DNA of 64,000 nt from JAICUF01 sp038250675 (GTDB taxonomy: Bacteria > Gemmatimonadota > Gemmatimonadetes > Gemmatimonadales > GWC2-71-9), in the NCBI GenBank assembly GCA_038250675.1, contig JBBSCB010000005.1, positions 62,001 through 126,000 on the forward strand, given 5' to 3'. The translations under genes were made by a program, and so were the position numbers. Positions within the stretch are counted from its first letter, which is position 1. Every line of letters starts with the position of its first letter. Of this stretch, positions 54,019 to 62,147 are shown in pieces. The notes under the pieces are model-generated. The model saw only the letters and a list, made by a program, of their open reading frames with translations, was not told the DNA's origin and ran no database searches.

Positions 54019-57000
54019 TCATGCGGTCGCCCCGTCGCGCCGGCGACGGAGCTCCCAGTAGAGCAGCGGCACCAGCACCATCGTCAGCGCGGTCGCCACG
54101 ATGGCACCACTCATCAGCGCGACCGCCAGCCCCTGAAAGATCGGATCGAGCACCATCACGAGGCCGCCGGCCACCACCGCGGCGGCCGTCAAGGCAATCG
54201 GCCGGAAGCGCACCGTCCCCGCCTCGAGCACCGCCTCGACCAGCGTGCATCCCCGCCGCTCAGCCAGCTGAATGAAGTCCACCAGCAGGATCGAGTTGCG
54301 CACGATGATTCCCGCCAGCGCGATCATCCCGATCATTGACGTGGCCGTGAAGAACGCCCCAGTCACGGCGTGCCCCGGCAGGATGCCGATGAGCGTGAGG
54401 GGAATCGGCGCCATGATCACCAGCGGGATCGTGTACGACTGGAACCAGCCCACCACCAGCAGGTAGATCAGCAGCAGCACCACCGCAAACGCGAGCCCCA
54501 GATCGCGGAACACCTCGATGGTGACCTGCCACTCGCCGTCCCACTTCACCGCCACCTCGTCGAGCCGGTCCGGCTGGACCGCGTTGTAGCGCGCGATCCT
54601 GGCACCGTCGATGCGGATCGAATCGAGGGCACGGTTCATCGCGAGGATGGCATATACCGGCGACTCGATCGTGCCGGCGACATCCGCCGTGACATAGATG
54701 ACCGGACGGAGATTCTTCTGCTCCCGGCTCGATTCCCGGGTCGTGCTGTCCACGTGCACAAAGTGCCCCAGCGGCATCGGCCCCGAGGGCGTGGCCACCG
54801 GAACTGCGAGCAGCGCACCAAGCGATGATCGCTGCGCCAGCGGGAGCCGCGGCGTGATGAGCACAGGCTCGCTCGCGAGCGAACGGGTCAACTGGGCCAC
54901 CGGCATCCCCGAGAGCCCCATCGCCAGTACCTGCGTCACCTGCTCCACCGACACGCCCGCCCCACCGGCCAACGCGCGATCGACCCGCAGTGCCAGCCGC
55001 CCCTCCGGCGCCTCGACGCTCCAGTCGACATCCACCACGCCCGGCGTCGACTCCATCACCTGCCGGACCCGCTCCGCCGCCAGCCGCCGCGTGCTGTCGT
55101 CGGGGCCGTAGACCTCGGCCACCAGCGTGCTCAGCACCGGGGGCCCCGGCGGAATTTCGGCGATCTTGGCCCGGGCGTCGTAACGGCGCGCGATCGAGTC
55201 GATCATCGGACGCACGGCCACGGCGATGGCGTGGCTCTGCCGATGGCGCGCTCCCTTTCCCAGCAGGTTCACCTGCACGTCGGCGACGTTGGCGCCGCGC
55301 CGGAGGAAGTAGTGTCGGACCAGCCCGTTGAAGTTGAACGGTGCCGCCGTCCCCGCGTACACCTGGGTGCTGGTCACTTCCGGCACCCGCCGGAGCGCCG
55401 TGGCAATCTCCTTTGCCGCCGAATGCGTTGCCTCGAGCGTGGTCCCCTCGGGCAGATCGAGCACCACCTGAAACTCGTTCTTGTTGTCGAACGGCAGCAT
55501 CTTGACCTGCACCAGCCGGAAGCCGACCAGCGCCACCGATCCCAGCAGCAGCAGCACCGTCCCGGCATACAGCGCGCGCCGGCGTGAGCGGTTGGCGAGC
55601 AGGTTGCCCATGAGGCGCGCGTACCAGCCGGTCGGCCGGTTGGCCGCCTCGCCGGCCGCGGGGGGCACGGGCGCCGGCGCCACCTTCACATGTCCGCGCA
55701 GCAGCCGGAGCGCGAGGTACGGCGTCACGATGAACGCCACCGCGAGCGAGGCCAGCATCGCCGCGGACGCGCCAATCGGGATCGGCCGCATGTACGGCCC
55801 CATCATTCCCGACACGAAGGCCATCGGCAGGATGGCCGCGATCACCGTGAACGTCGCGAGGATGGTGGGATTCCCCACCTCGTCCACTCCCTCGATGGCC
55901 GCCTGTTCGGGCGATGTGTCGCCCATGGCGAGGTGCCGGTAGATGTTCTCCACCACCACGATAGCGTCATCGACCAGGATGCCAATCGAGAAGATGAGCG
56001 CAAAGAGCGTGATCCGGTTGAGCGTGTAGCCCAGGATGTAGTAGGTAAAGAGGGTGAGGGCGAGCGTCACCGGCACCGCCACCAGCACCACGACGGCCTC
56101 GCGCACGCCGAGGAAGAGCCAGATCAGGGCGGTCACGGAGAGCGTGGCGATGAGCAGGTGGAGCATCAGCTCGCTCGCCTTGTCGGCGGCGGTGGCGCCG
56201 TAGTCGCGCGTCACGTCCACCTGGACCCCGGACGGCACCAGTCGGGCTTTGGCATCGGCGACCCGGCTCATCACCTGCTCCGCCACGTGGGTGGCGTTCG
56301 ATCCGGGGCGCTTGGCCACGGCCAGCGTCACCGCGGCCTCCGCCGTCGTCGCCGTCACGTCGTCCACGTACTGCTGGCGCTCAGCGGGGCCTTCGGTGAC
56401 CGTGGCCACCCCGCCCAGATACACCGGCTGCCCGTCGCGCGTGGCGACCACCACCCCGCGGGCGTCCTCCGCCGACGTGATCGGAGCGCCGGCGCTCACC
56501 AGCCACACCTGGTTGTCGGCGGTGAACTCGCCCGCCTGCAGCCGCGCGGTGGCCGGGCGGAGCGCCGTCGCCACCTCACCCGGGGTGACGCCGCTGGCGG
56601 CGAGCCGCGCCGGATCGAGCTCGACGCGCAGCGTCGGTGGCTCGCCGCCGGTCAGGAAGGTGCGCGCCACATCGGGCACCGTGCGCACCTGATCCTCGAG
56701 TTGCCGGGCGATCCGGCGCAGCGCGTTGCCGTCGAGCCCGCCGCCATGCAGCGTGAGCGTGAGGATCGGCACATCGTCGATGCCGTGCGGGGTCACCAGC
56801 GGCAGCTCGGTGCCCGGCGGTGCGCCCGCCATCGCGGCCGCCAGCTTGACCCGCACCGCATTGACGCTGCGATCGAGATCCTGCCCCACCGCAAAGCGCA
56901 CCGTCACCATCGCGACGCCGTCGCCGGCGTGTCCGTAGACGTACTCCACCCCGGAAATCTCGCGCATCCGCTGCGCGATCGGCCGCACCAATTGCTGCTC

Positions 57001-57186
57001 CACCTCGGCCGGTCCCGCGCCGGGCAGCATCGCCGTGACGTCGATCATCGGCACGGAGATCTGCGGCTCCTCCTCGCGCGGCGTCGCGACGATCGCCAGG
57101 GCGCCGAGCGCGAGCGCGGCGATGGCCACCAGGGGCGTCAGCTTGCTGTGGAGCCACGCGCCCGCAATCCGGCCGGCGATGCCCAT
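54019..57186 (-). CDS. RND-family efflux transporter permease (AcrB type)
   Basis: 1055 aa with 12 predicted helices and two large periplasmic loops. N-terminus GIAGRIAGAWLHSKLTPLVA and TPREEEPQISVPMIDV; TM4 carries the proton-relay acids in SIGILVDDAIVVVENIYRH; ISGVEYVYGHAGDGVAMVTVRF and LLVDFIQLAERRG follow the family. It is the inner-membrane proton/drug antiporter of a tripartite pump. Overlaps the adaptor gene by 1 bp. The divergent ArsR-family regulator suggests induction by a metal or small molecule; the pump does not show the Met-rich signs of a CusA-type metal exporter, so drugs or lipids are equally possible. Confidence 0.94.
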   Translation of the reverse strand: MGIAGRIAGAWLHSKLTPLVAIAALALGALAIVATPREEEPQISVPMIDVTAMLPGAGPAEVEQQLVRPIAQRMREISGVEYVYGHAGDGVAMVTVRFAVGQDLDRSVNAVRVKLAAAMAGAPPGTELPLVTPHGIDDVPILTLTLHGGGLDGNALRRIARQLEDQVRTVPDVARTFLTGGEPPTLRVELDPARLAASGVTPGEVATALRPATARLQAGEFTADNQVWLVSAGAPITSAEDARGVVVATRDGQPVYLGGVATVTEGPAERQQYVDDVTATTAEAAVTLAVAKRPGSNATHVAEQVMSRVADAKARLVPSGVQVDVTRDYGATAADKASELMLHLLIATLSVTALIWLFLGVREAVVVLVAVPVTLALTLFTYYILGYTLNRITLFALIFSIGILVDDAIVVVENIYRHLAMGDTSPEQAAIEGVDEVGNPTILATFTVIAAILPMAFVSGMMGPYMRPIPIGASAAMLASLAVAFIVTPYLALRLLRGHVKVAPAPVPPAAGEAANRPTGWYARLMGNLLANRSRRRALYAGTVLLLLGSVALVGFRLVQVKMLPFDNKNEFQVVLDLPEGTTLEATHSAAKEIATALRRVPEVTSTQVYAGTAAPFNFNGLVRHYFLRRGANVADVQVNLLGKGARHRQSHAIAVAVRPMIDSIARRYDARAKIAEIPPGPPVLSTLVAEVYGPDDSTRRLAAERVRQVMESTPGVVDVDWSVEAPEGRLALRVDRALAGGAGVSVEQVTQVLAMGLSGMPVAQLTRSLASEPVLITPRLPLAQRSSLGALLAVPVATPSGPMPLGHFVHVDSTTRESSREQKNLRPVIYVTADVAGTIESPVYAILAMNRALDSIRIDGARIARYNAVQPDRLDEVAVKWDGEWQVTIEVFRDLGLAFAVVLLLIYLLVVGWFQSYTIPLVIMAPIPLTLIGILPGHAVTGAFFTATSMIGMIALAGIIVRNSILLVDFIQLAERRGCTLVEAVLEAGTVRFRPIALTAAAVVAGGLVMVLDPIFQGLAVALMSGAIVATALTMVLVPLLYWELRRRRDGATA

Positions 57187-58220
57187 CAGCGGAGCCCGGT
57201 GGACGACGTCGGCGTGAGGACGGAATCGCCCGGGGCAAGCCCCGAGAGTACCTCGGTGCGATCACCCATTTCGGCACCGACCGTGACCCAGATGAGTTCG
57301 GCGGCGCCGTTCATCCGGCGGCGGACACCCACCATGTCGCCCTGACGCACCAGGGCGCTGGTCGGCACCAGAATCAGGTGGCGGGTGCCGGTGGCCACGA
57401 GCACGGTCGCGGGACTGCCCGCGAGGTGCGCTCTCCCCGGATTCGAAAGCAGGGCGTTCACGGTGTAGAGGTTGCCGCCACTGGAGACGATCCCTTCGAG
57501 CGTCGCGTCGAACAGCGTGCCGTCGATGCGGGCGGCGATGGATTTGCCGGGCACGAGCCCCCGGGCATAGCCGGCGGGTATTGACGCGCTGATCCGCAAC
57601 CGATCCGATGCCTCGACCGTCAGCAGTGGTGCCCCGGGCGTCGCAAAGGCCCCGGGATCCACAAAGCGATGGGTCACCACGCCGTCAAATGGCGCCCGCA
57701 CGTCCGCATAGGCGGCCGTCGCCGCGAGCTCCGCCGCCGCTGCGCGGGCCGCGGCCAGCCCCGCTTCGGCCCGCGCCAGCCCGGCCACGGCCCCATCGAG
57801 CTGCGCCTTGGGTGCGGCACTGTCGGCATACAGCGCGCGCATCCGCGCCGCGGTCACAGCGGCGAGGTCGTGCATGGCCGATGCTTCCGCCACACCGGCG
57901 GCGGCCTGCGTCCGTTTGGCGTCGAGGTCACGCGCATCGAGCCGGACCAGCAGGTCGCCCCGCCGCACGTGCGCGCCTTCCACCGGTATGACCGTGAGCA
58001 CCGTCGCCATGAGCCGCGTGCTCAGCGTGGCCCGCGCGATCGGGTCGGCCGTGCCGCTGGCCTCGAAGTAGGCCGGTGCCACCGTATCGGTCACGGCCAC
58101 CGCCTGGCCGGTGGCCGGCGGTACCGTCTCGCGGGGCGGTGCGGCATCCCTGCCGCACGCCGCCACGGCCACCGCCATCGCCACACTCGCAAACATCAGC
58201 GCGCGCTGTCCGATCCGCAT
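57186..58220 (-). CDS. RND efflux periplasmic adaptor (membrane fusion protein)
   Basis: 344 aa from ATG 58220, preferred over GTG 58226 because AGGAG is 5 nt upstream. Lipoprotein signal ending VAVAACGRD. HlyD/AcrA-type domains: lipoyl-like VIPVEGAHVRRGDLLVRLDARDL, alpha-helical hairpin rich in Ala (AAGLARAEAGLAAARAAAAEL), then DVRAPFDGVVTHRFVDPG and the beta-barrel. It links the permease to the TolC-type channel. Middle gene of the tolC-adaptor-permease operon. Confidence 0.93.
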   Translation of the reverse strand: MRIGQRALMFASVAMAVAVAACGRDAAPPRETVPPATGQAVAVTDTVAPAYFEASGTADPIARATLSTRLMATVLTVIPVEGAHVRRGDLLVRLDARDLDAKRTQAAAGVAEASAMHDLAAVTAARMRALYADSAAPKAQLDGAVAGLARAEAGLAAARAAAAELAATAAYADVRAPFDGVVTHRFVDPGAFATPGAPLLTVEASDRLRISASIPAGYARGLVPGKSIAARIDGTLFDATLEGIVSSGGNLYTVNALLSNPGRAHLAGSPATVLVATGTRHLILVPTSALVRQGDMVGVRRRMNGAAELIWVTVGAEMGDRTEVLSGLAPGDSVLTPTSSTGLR

Positions 58221-58222
58221 CG

Positions 58223-59590
58223 TCACTCCTGCCGGCTGGCGACGGCATCGAGCGCCATCGCAATGGTGTTCAGGTTATCGCCACGGGCATGCGCCAGCGT
58301 GGCCTGCGCAATGAGCAGATCGTAGCGCGCCTTCGACTCGGCGAGCCGGGTGCCGATCTCGGTGGCCTGCGCGTCGAGCAGCTCGGTCACCGCCGCCAGG
58401 CCACCTTCGTATTTGCGCCCCACGACACGGTGCGCCTCCGCCGCCTGCGCCACGGCGCCGGTGGCGATGGCCAGGGACTGGCTCGCGACGGTCACGTTGA
58501 TCCCGGCCGATTGCACGTCGAGCGTGGCTGTGGCCCGGGCCGCTTCGCTCACCGCCTCCGCCGCCCGCACCTCGGCCGCCGCGCCGCGTCGCGCCGCCAG
58601 CTCCGACCCGCCCGAGAACGGCGACCAGCTGGCCATGACACCCACAGTCCACATGGCCCGGCCGCCGGCGAGGGATCGCGCATCATGCCAGTCGTAGCGG
58701 GCAAAGCCGTTCACCCGTGGGAGGAGCGCCGCATCGGCGGCCTGTCGCGCCGAACGCGCGGCGGCCACACCCGCGTCAACGCTCCGCAGATCCGCCCGTG
58801 GAGCGCCCGCGGCGACATCGGTCGGCGCGTCGGTCAGCGTGTCGGTCGGCACGGCGGCGGGGAGCGCAAAGACGGTATCACCGGGAGCGCCGAGGAGGAG
58901 TGCCAGTTGCAGCCGGGCGAGGGCACCCGCGCCCTGCGCGGCGACGAGGCGGGTTTCCACTTCGCCCTGCTTGACCGAGGCGAGGAGGGCATCGGAGCGG
59001 GTGACGATGCCATTGGCCGCCGCCGATTCGGCCTGCCGGACGTGGGCACGGGCGGCGGTATTGGCCGCCTCGAGGGTGGCGACCTGCTCCTGGGCGAGCA
59101 CCGCACCGTAATAGGCGCGGATCACGTCGAGCCGCTGCCCATCGGCCACCCATTCGGCGTGGGCCGCCGCGGACGCGGCGGCATGCCGCGCGGCGGCGTG
59201 CCCGGCCCAGGCATCGGCGTTGAGCAGCGGCGCCTCAAGCACGACGCCGGTGCTGACGTCGCTCCGGGCCAGCGGATCGTTGAGGGACGCGGGGTCGAAG
59301 GCCTGCGGGGTCACCAGCCGCTGGCGCATCAGCGCTCCGAACGCCGCCAGCGGATCGGTGGAGCGGACCCACCCGGCCTCGGCCCGAACGGTGGGGAGGA
59401 TGCCGCGGTTGCCTGCCCCGACGCGGGCGGCGGCGGCATCGGCGCCCGCGGCGGCGATCCGGCTCTGATAGCCCCGGGCGTCGGCGCGCCTGAGGGCGTC
59501 ATGCAGCGACAGGGGGGCCTGCGCCGCCAGCGGGAGGGCCCCGAGGAGGGCCGCCACGACGCAGAGAACGGGTGAGCGGAGGGTCGGCAT
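58223..59590 (-). CDS. TolC-family outer-membrane channel protein
   Basis: 455 aa, signal peptide MPTLRSPVLCVVAALLGALPLAAQA. Two OEP repeats of long coiled helices (e.g. AAGADAAAARVGAGNRGILPTV, GWVRSTDPLAAFG, ASWSPFSGG, AVTELLDAQATEIGTRLAES). It forms the outer-membrane exit of the RND pump and is the first gene of the operon. A consensus-like promoter at 59597-59625 puts the start point on the ATG, so the operon mRNA is probably leaderless. Stop overlaps the adaptor region by a few bases. Confidence 0.92.
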   Translation of the reverse strand: MPTLRSPVLCVVAALLGALPLAAQAPLSLHDALRRADARGYQSRIAAAGADAAAARVGAGNRGILPTVRAEAGWVRSTDPLAAFGALMRQRLVTPQAFDPASLNDPLARSDVSTGVVLEAPLLNADAWAGHAAARHAAASAAAHAEWVADGQRLDVIRAYYGAVLAQEQVATLEAANTAARAHVRQAESAAANGIVTRSDALLASVKQGEVETRLVAAQGAGALARLQLALLLGAPGDTVFALPAAVPTDTLTDAPTDVAAGAPRADLRSVDAGVAAARSARQAADAALLPRVNGFARYDWHDARSLAGGRAMWTVGVMASWSPFSGGSELAARRGAAAEVRAAEAVSEAARATATLDVQSAGINVTVASQSLAIATGAVAQAAEAHRVVGRKYEGGLAAVTELLDAQATEIGTRLAESKARYDLLIAQATLAHARGDNLNTIAMALDAVASRQE

Positions 59591-59596
59591 GGCATA

Positions 59597-59625
59597 ACAA
59601 TATGAGCATATAGTTATATTGTCAA
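59597..59625 (-). promoter_or_regulatory. Promoter of the RND operon with embedded ArsR-type operator
   Basis: On the minus strand TTGACA (59625-59620), 17 nt, TATTGT (59602-59597): near-consensus spacing and hexamers. A start about 7 nt further is 59590, the A of the tolC-like ATG. Within it CAATAT (59598-59603) and ATATTG (59616-59621) form a perfect inverted repeat with a 12-bp AT-rich centre, the size and character of ArsR/SmtB operators. The divergent ArsR gene begins at 59671, so repression of both genes from this site is likely. Confidence 0.7.
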
Positions 59626-59670
59626 CCAGCAGGACATGTGGTATCTTGGGGCTTCTTCGGAGGAATGACG

Positions 59671-59994
59671 ATGGCCGGAATGACGCCGCACGTGATGGAG
59701 ATCGTCGCCCAGCGGTTCCGGGCGCTGGGCGAGCCGATGCGGATCCGCATCCTCGACGCCCTGCGCCAGCGCGAACGCACGGTGGGCGAGCTGGTGGACG
59801 CCACCGGCGCCACGCAGGCCAACGTCTCCAAGCACCTCACACTGCTGTACCGGCTGGGCTTCGTCGCCCGCCGCAAGGACGGCACCCGCGTGTACTACCG
59901 CGTGGACGATCCGGACGTCTTCAAGCTGTGCGATCTGGTGTGCGGCGGCGCGCGGCAGCGGGTGCAGAGGGACGCCGCGGCGTTGAAGCGCTAG
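59671..59994 (+). CDS. ArsR/SmtB-family winged-helix repressor
   Basis: 107 aa from ATG 59671, chosen because GGAGG is 7 nt upstream; ATG 59665 is too close to it and 59638 adds an unlikely leader. EIVAQRFRALGEPMRIRILDAL, TVGELVDATGATQANVSKHL and RRKDGTRVYYRVDDPDVFKLC are the typical helix-turn-helix and beta-wing. The metal motif ELCVCDLL of ArsR/SmtB is absent; Cys residues occur only near the end (KLCDLVCGG), so the effector may not be a metal. Divergent from the RND operon across a clear operator. Confidence 0.9.
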   Translation: MAGMTPHVMEIVAQRFRALGEPMRIRILDALRQRERTVGELVDATGATQANVSKHLTLLYRLGFVARRKDGTRVYYRVDDPDVFKLCDLVCGGARQRVQRDAAALKR

Positions 59995-60033
59995 CGGGGC
60001 GCGGGGATGGAGCCGATCACGTCGTAGCGGCCG

Positions 60034-60459
60034 CTAATCGGCGGGCGCCAGCGACGCGAGGACCGCGCCGGCGCTGCGGGGCGAGACCGGCGCACCGGTG
60101 AAGTCCTTCGGGTTCCGTGTCACGATGCAATCCGCGCCCGCCCGAAGGCATGCGGCGGCCTGAACCGCATCCTCGTAGTCCCGGAGATCGAAGCTCAGGG
60201 CGCGATGGAAATCGTCGGCATCCAGGGGAACCACATCGAGCACCGCTAGCAGATCGGCCACCGCGGTTCTGGCGCACTCGACATCGCGAGCCCGCTCGAC
60301 GAGGTGGAACACCGTCGTGATGGCATGACTGGCCACAGCCCCGCCGAGTCGCCCGGCAGCGATCGCATCGAGGAGCCTGGCACCTTCGCCCGCCCATGGT
60401 TCCCGAGCGAGAACGACATCCAGCAGGATGTTGGTATCCACCAGCACCGAAAGCGTCAC
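60034..60459 (-). CDS. PIN-domain toxin (VapC-like ribonuclease)
   Basis: 141 aa from GTG 60459, overlapping the antitoxin stop (GTGA). PIN-domain acids: VLVDTNILLDVVL at the N-terminus, LRDYEDAVQAAACLRAGAD and CIVTRNPKDF near the C-terminus, which together form the Mg2+ site. PIN toxins cut RNA, often tRNA or rRNA. The RNA target is unknown. Co-translated with the small antitoxin upstream. Confidence 0.9.
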   Translation of the reverse strand: MTLSVLVDTNILLDVVLAREPWAGEGARLLDAIAAGRLGGAVASHAITTVFHLVERARDVECARTAVADLLAVLDVVPLDADDFHRALSFDLRDYEDAVQAAACLRAGADCIVTRNPKDFTGAPVSPRSAGAVLASLAPAD

Positions 60460-60722
60460 GCGACCCCGTGCTTGCGCGCGAGATGATCCCGGTATTCAGC
60501 CCGGCCAGGCTCACGGCGTCCGCGCTTGGCCGCTGCCGAGCCGTAGAGCCGGCGCACCGCCGGCGACTGGATCGCCCCCGGCGAGCCGAGGGGCAATGCC
60601 GCGAGGTAATCGCTCACCAGACTGGACAGACTGGTGCCGTGGAGCCGGGCGTAGCGCTCCCCGCGCGCGATGGCCGACGGCTCCAGTGAGAGATTCTTCG
60701 GCTTCTTGAGCGGCTTTGACAC
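60456..60722 (-). CDS. Antitoxin of the PIN pair, DUF6364-like
   Basis: 88 aa from GTG 60722 (MSKPLKKPKNLSLEPSAIAR), chosen since GGAGG at 60728-60732 is 5 nt upstream; ATGs at 60740 and 60734 lie upstream of or on that site. NLSLEPSAIARGERYARLHGTSLSSLVSDYLAAL is the ribbon-helix-helix pattern of antitoxins that accompany PIN toxins (DUF6364-like). The rest (RRLYGSAAAKRGRREPGRAE) is basic. Autorepression through the palindrome at 60732-60764 is expected. Confidence 0.8.
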   Translation of the reverse strand: MSKPLKKPKNLSLEPSAIARGERYARLHGTSLSSLVSDYLAALPLGSPGAIQSPAVRRLYGSAAAKRGRREPGRAEYRDHLARKHGVA

Positions 60723-60727
60723 GAAAA

Positions 60728-60732
60728 CCTCC
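60728..60732 (-). promoter_or_regulatory. Shine-Dalgarno deciding the antitoxin start
   Basis: GGAGG on the minus strand, 5 nt before GTG 60722; it makes the upstream ATG codons at 60740 and 60734 unlikely starts. Confidence 0.55.
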
Positions 60733-60764
60733 ATGCGCATAGTGTTTAGCATAGTATGCGCATG
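60732..60764. promoter_or_regulatory. Palindromic operator of the PIN toxin-antitoxin operon
   Basis: Perfect inverted repeat CATGCGCATA (60732-60741) and TATGCGCATG (60755-60764) with a 13-bp centre; each arm contains the self-complementary ATGCGCAT. It overlaps the promoter seen on the minus strand: TTGACG (60780-60775), 18 nt, TACTAT (60756-60751). This is the expected layout for antitoxin autorepression. Confidence 0.72.
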
Positions 60765-60776
60765 AGCTTCACGCCG

Positions 60777-61346
60777 TCAAGATATGCGATTGGTTGCGCC
60801 GGGCAGCTGCTCGTCAACCACCCCGCGCCCCGCCAGCCACGCGCCGAGCCCCACCCACAGCGCCGGCTCCAGCAGCATCAGCGTGAGAAAGTACACCGTC
60901 ACCTGATCGGCGGGAAAACGCGCGGCCAGATCGGTGGCCGCGCTCTCCAGGTCAGTCTGTGTGACCGGCAGCGACTCCGGCAGGTCCTGGATCATCCCGT
61001 GATCGTGCGGGATGCGCACCGCATCGAGAAATGCCGCCAGCATCTCCGCACGATCGGTCAGGTGCAGCGCGATCAGCGCCGCCTGGCTCACCTCGGGTGG
61101 CAGCATCGGCAGCGCATTGGCCGCCGCCGCCAGCCGCTCGACCGGCCACGCAGTGAAGCTGGTGGGCCGGAACCCCCGATATCGCGGCGTCTGCCGCAGC
61201 ACCCCAACCAGCGCCGTCCGCAGCTGCCGGTCCTCGGCCACCGCGAGCTGGAGTGCCCGAAGCCGGTCCTCCGCCGGCAGCGCCGTCCAGAGGCGGGAGA
61301 TGGTTGCCTGATCGGGCGCGGCCGCGAGATCGGCGAGCGTGCTCAT
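60777..61346 (-). CDS. Conserved-looking hypothetical protein
   Basis: 189 aa from ATG 61346, which overlaps the stop of the upstream aldo/keto reductase remnant (ATGA). Mostly helical, no signal peptide: ADLAAAPDQATISRLWTALPAEDRLRALQLAVAEDRQLRTALVGVL, then FRPTSFTAWPVERLAAAANALPMLPPEVSQAALIALHLTDRAEMLAAFLDAV and a C-terminal hydrophobic run (YFLTLMLLEPALWVGLGAWL). Codon usage looks genuinely coding. I do not recognise the family. The antitoxin -35 overlaps its stop codon. Confidence 0.65.
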   Translation of the reverse strand: MSTLADLAAAPDQATISRLWTALPAEDRLRALQLAVAEDRQLRTALVGVLRQTPRYRGFRPTSFTAWPVERLAAAANALPMLPPEVSQAALIALHLTDRAEMLAAFLDAVRIPHDHGMIQDLPESLPVTQTDLESAATDLAARFPADQVTVYFLTLMLLEPALWVGLGAWLAGRGVVDEQLPGATNRIS

Positions 61347-61924
61347 GCGGACATCATCTGCTGCACGTGTGCCGGCTCCTCGCCCAGCCAGTCGGGATGG
61401 CTGGCGGTCGAATCGAAGATCGAGCTGGTCTTGAACAGCTCGTACTCGCCGCGGGCCGCCGCGTCCCGCGTCTTGCCCCGGAGCGCCGCCACCTGCTGCT
61501 CATCCAGCGGCCGGGACCGCCGACCGAGTTCGAGCGCCTCCGCCGGCACGTCCATGTTGTCGCAGCCGGTGATCACCACCGACGTCGGCAGACTCAGCGA
61601 GTAGGTCAGGCATTCCTCCGCCGTCACCACCCCCGCCTTCTGGGGGCGGCCGTCGATCTCGGTCATGAGGAAGACGCGGTCCCGGTAGCCGTCGCGGAGC
61701 GCCCGACCCATGCGCAGCTCGCTGGCGCCGTCGTTGTAGTCCCAGGAATTGTCCATGAACGTGATGCCGCCGTCGATGGGGCTCCGGACGATGCGGAGAC
61801 TGAGCTGCTCGTCCACAGTGGGCAGCGCGAGGTGCCAGCCGCCGAGCCCGATGGCGGAGACGCGCTCAGCGGTGTGACCGAGGACGCGGGTGGGAAAGGC
61901 GGCGGGATCGGAGTGCTGGGCCAT
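61343..61924 (-). pseudogene. Internally deleted aldo/keto reductase
   Basis: 193 aa from ATG 61924. The N-terminal half is a normal AKR (VSAIGLGGWHLALPTVDEQL, FMDNSWDYNDGASELRMGRAL with Asp and Tyr) up to VFLMTEIDGR, where the catalytic TK reads TE. It then jumps to AGVVTAEECLTYSLSLPTSVVITGCDNMDV, the C-terminal cofactor part, so about 100-130 residues with the catalytic His are missing in frame. The end (FDSTASHPDWLGEE) is intact. Without Lys and His it cannot be a normal reductase; either a relic or a repurposed fold, since the frame is still open and coupled to the next gene. Confidence 0.7.
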
Positions 61925-61995
61925 GGCTGGATCTCCTGCTATGTGCGGCACGGGGACTCAGCGCGCGGGGAGGGACACGACTGCGGGACAATCAG

Positions 61996-62066
<71 letters not shown>

Positions 62067-62147
62067 GGGAGCCGGAGGATGATAGCCCGAAGCATCATGC
62101 CGCGGTAGTCCCGCCAACTCGTTATGCGTGCGCGACTTCCATGCAGC

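Noticed and set aside
59638..59670. ArsR start at 59638 or 59665
   Set aside because: GGAGG at 59659-59663 supports ATG 59671; 59665 is too close and 59638 lies upstream of the ribosome site.
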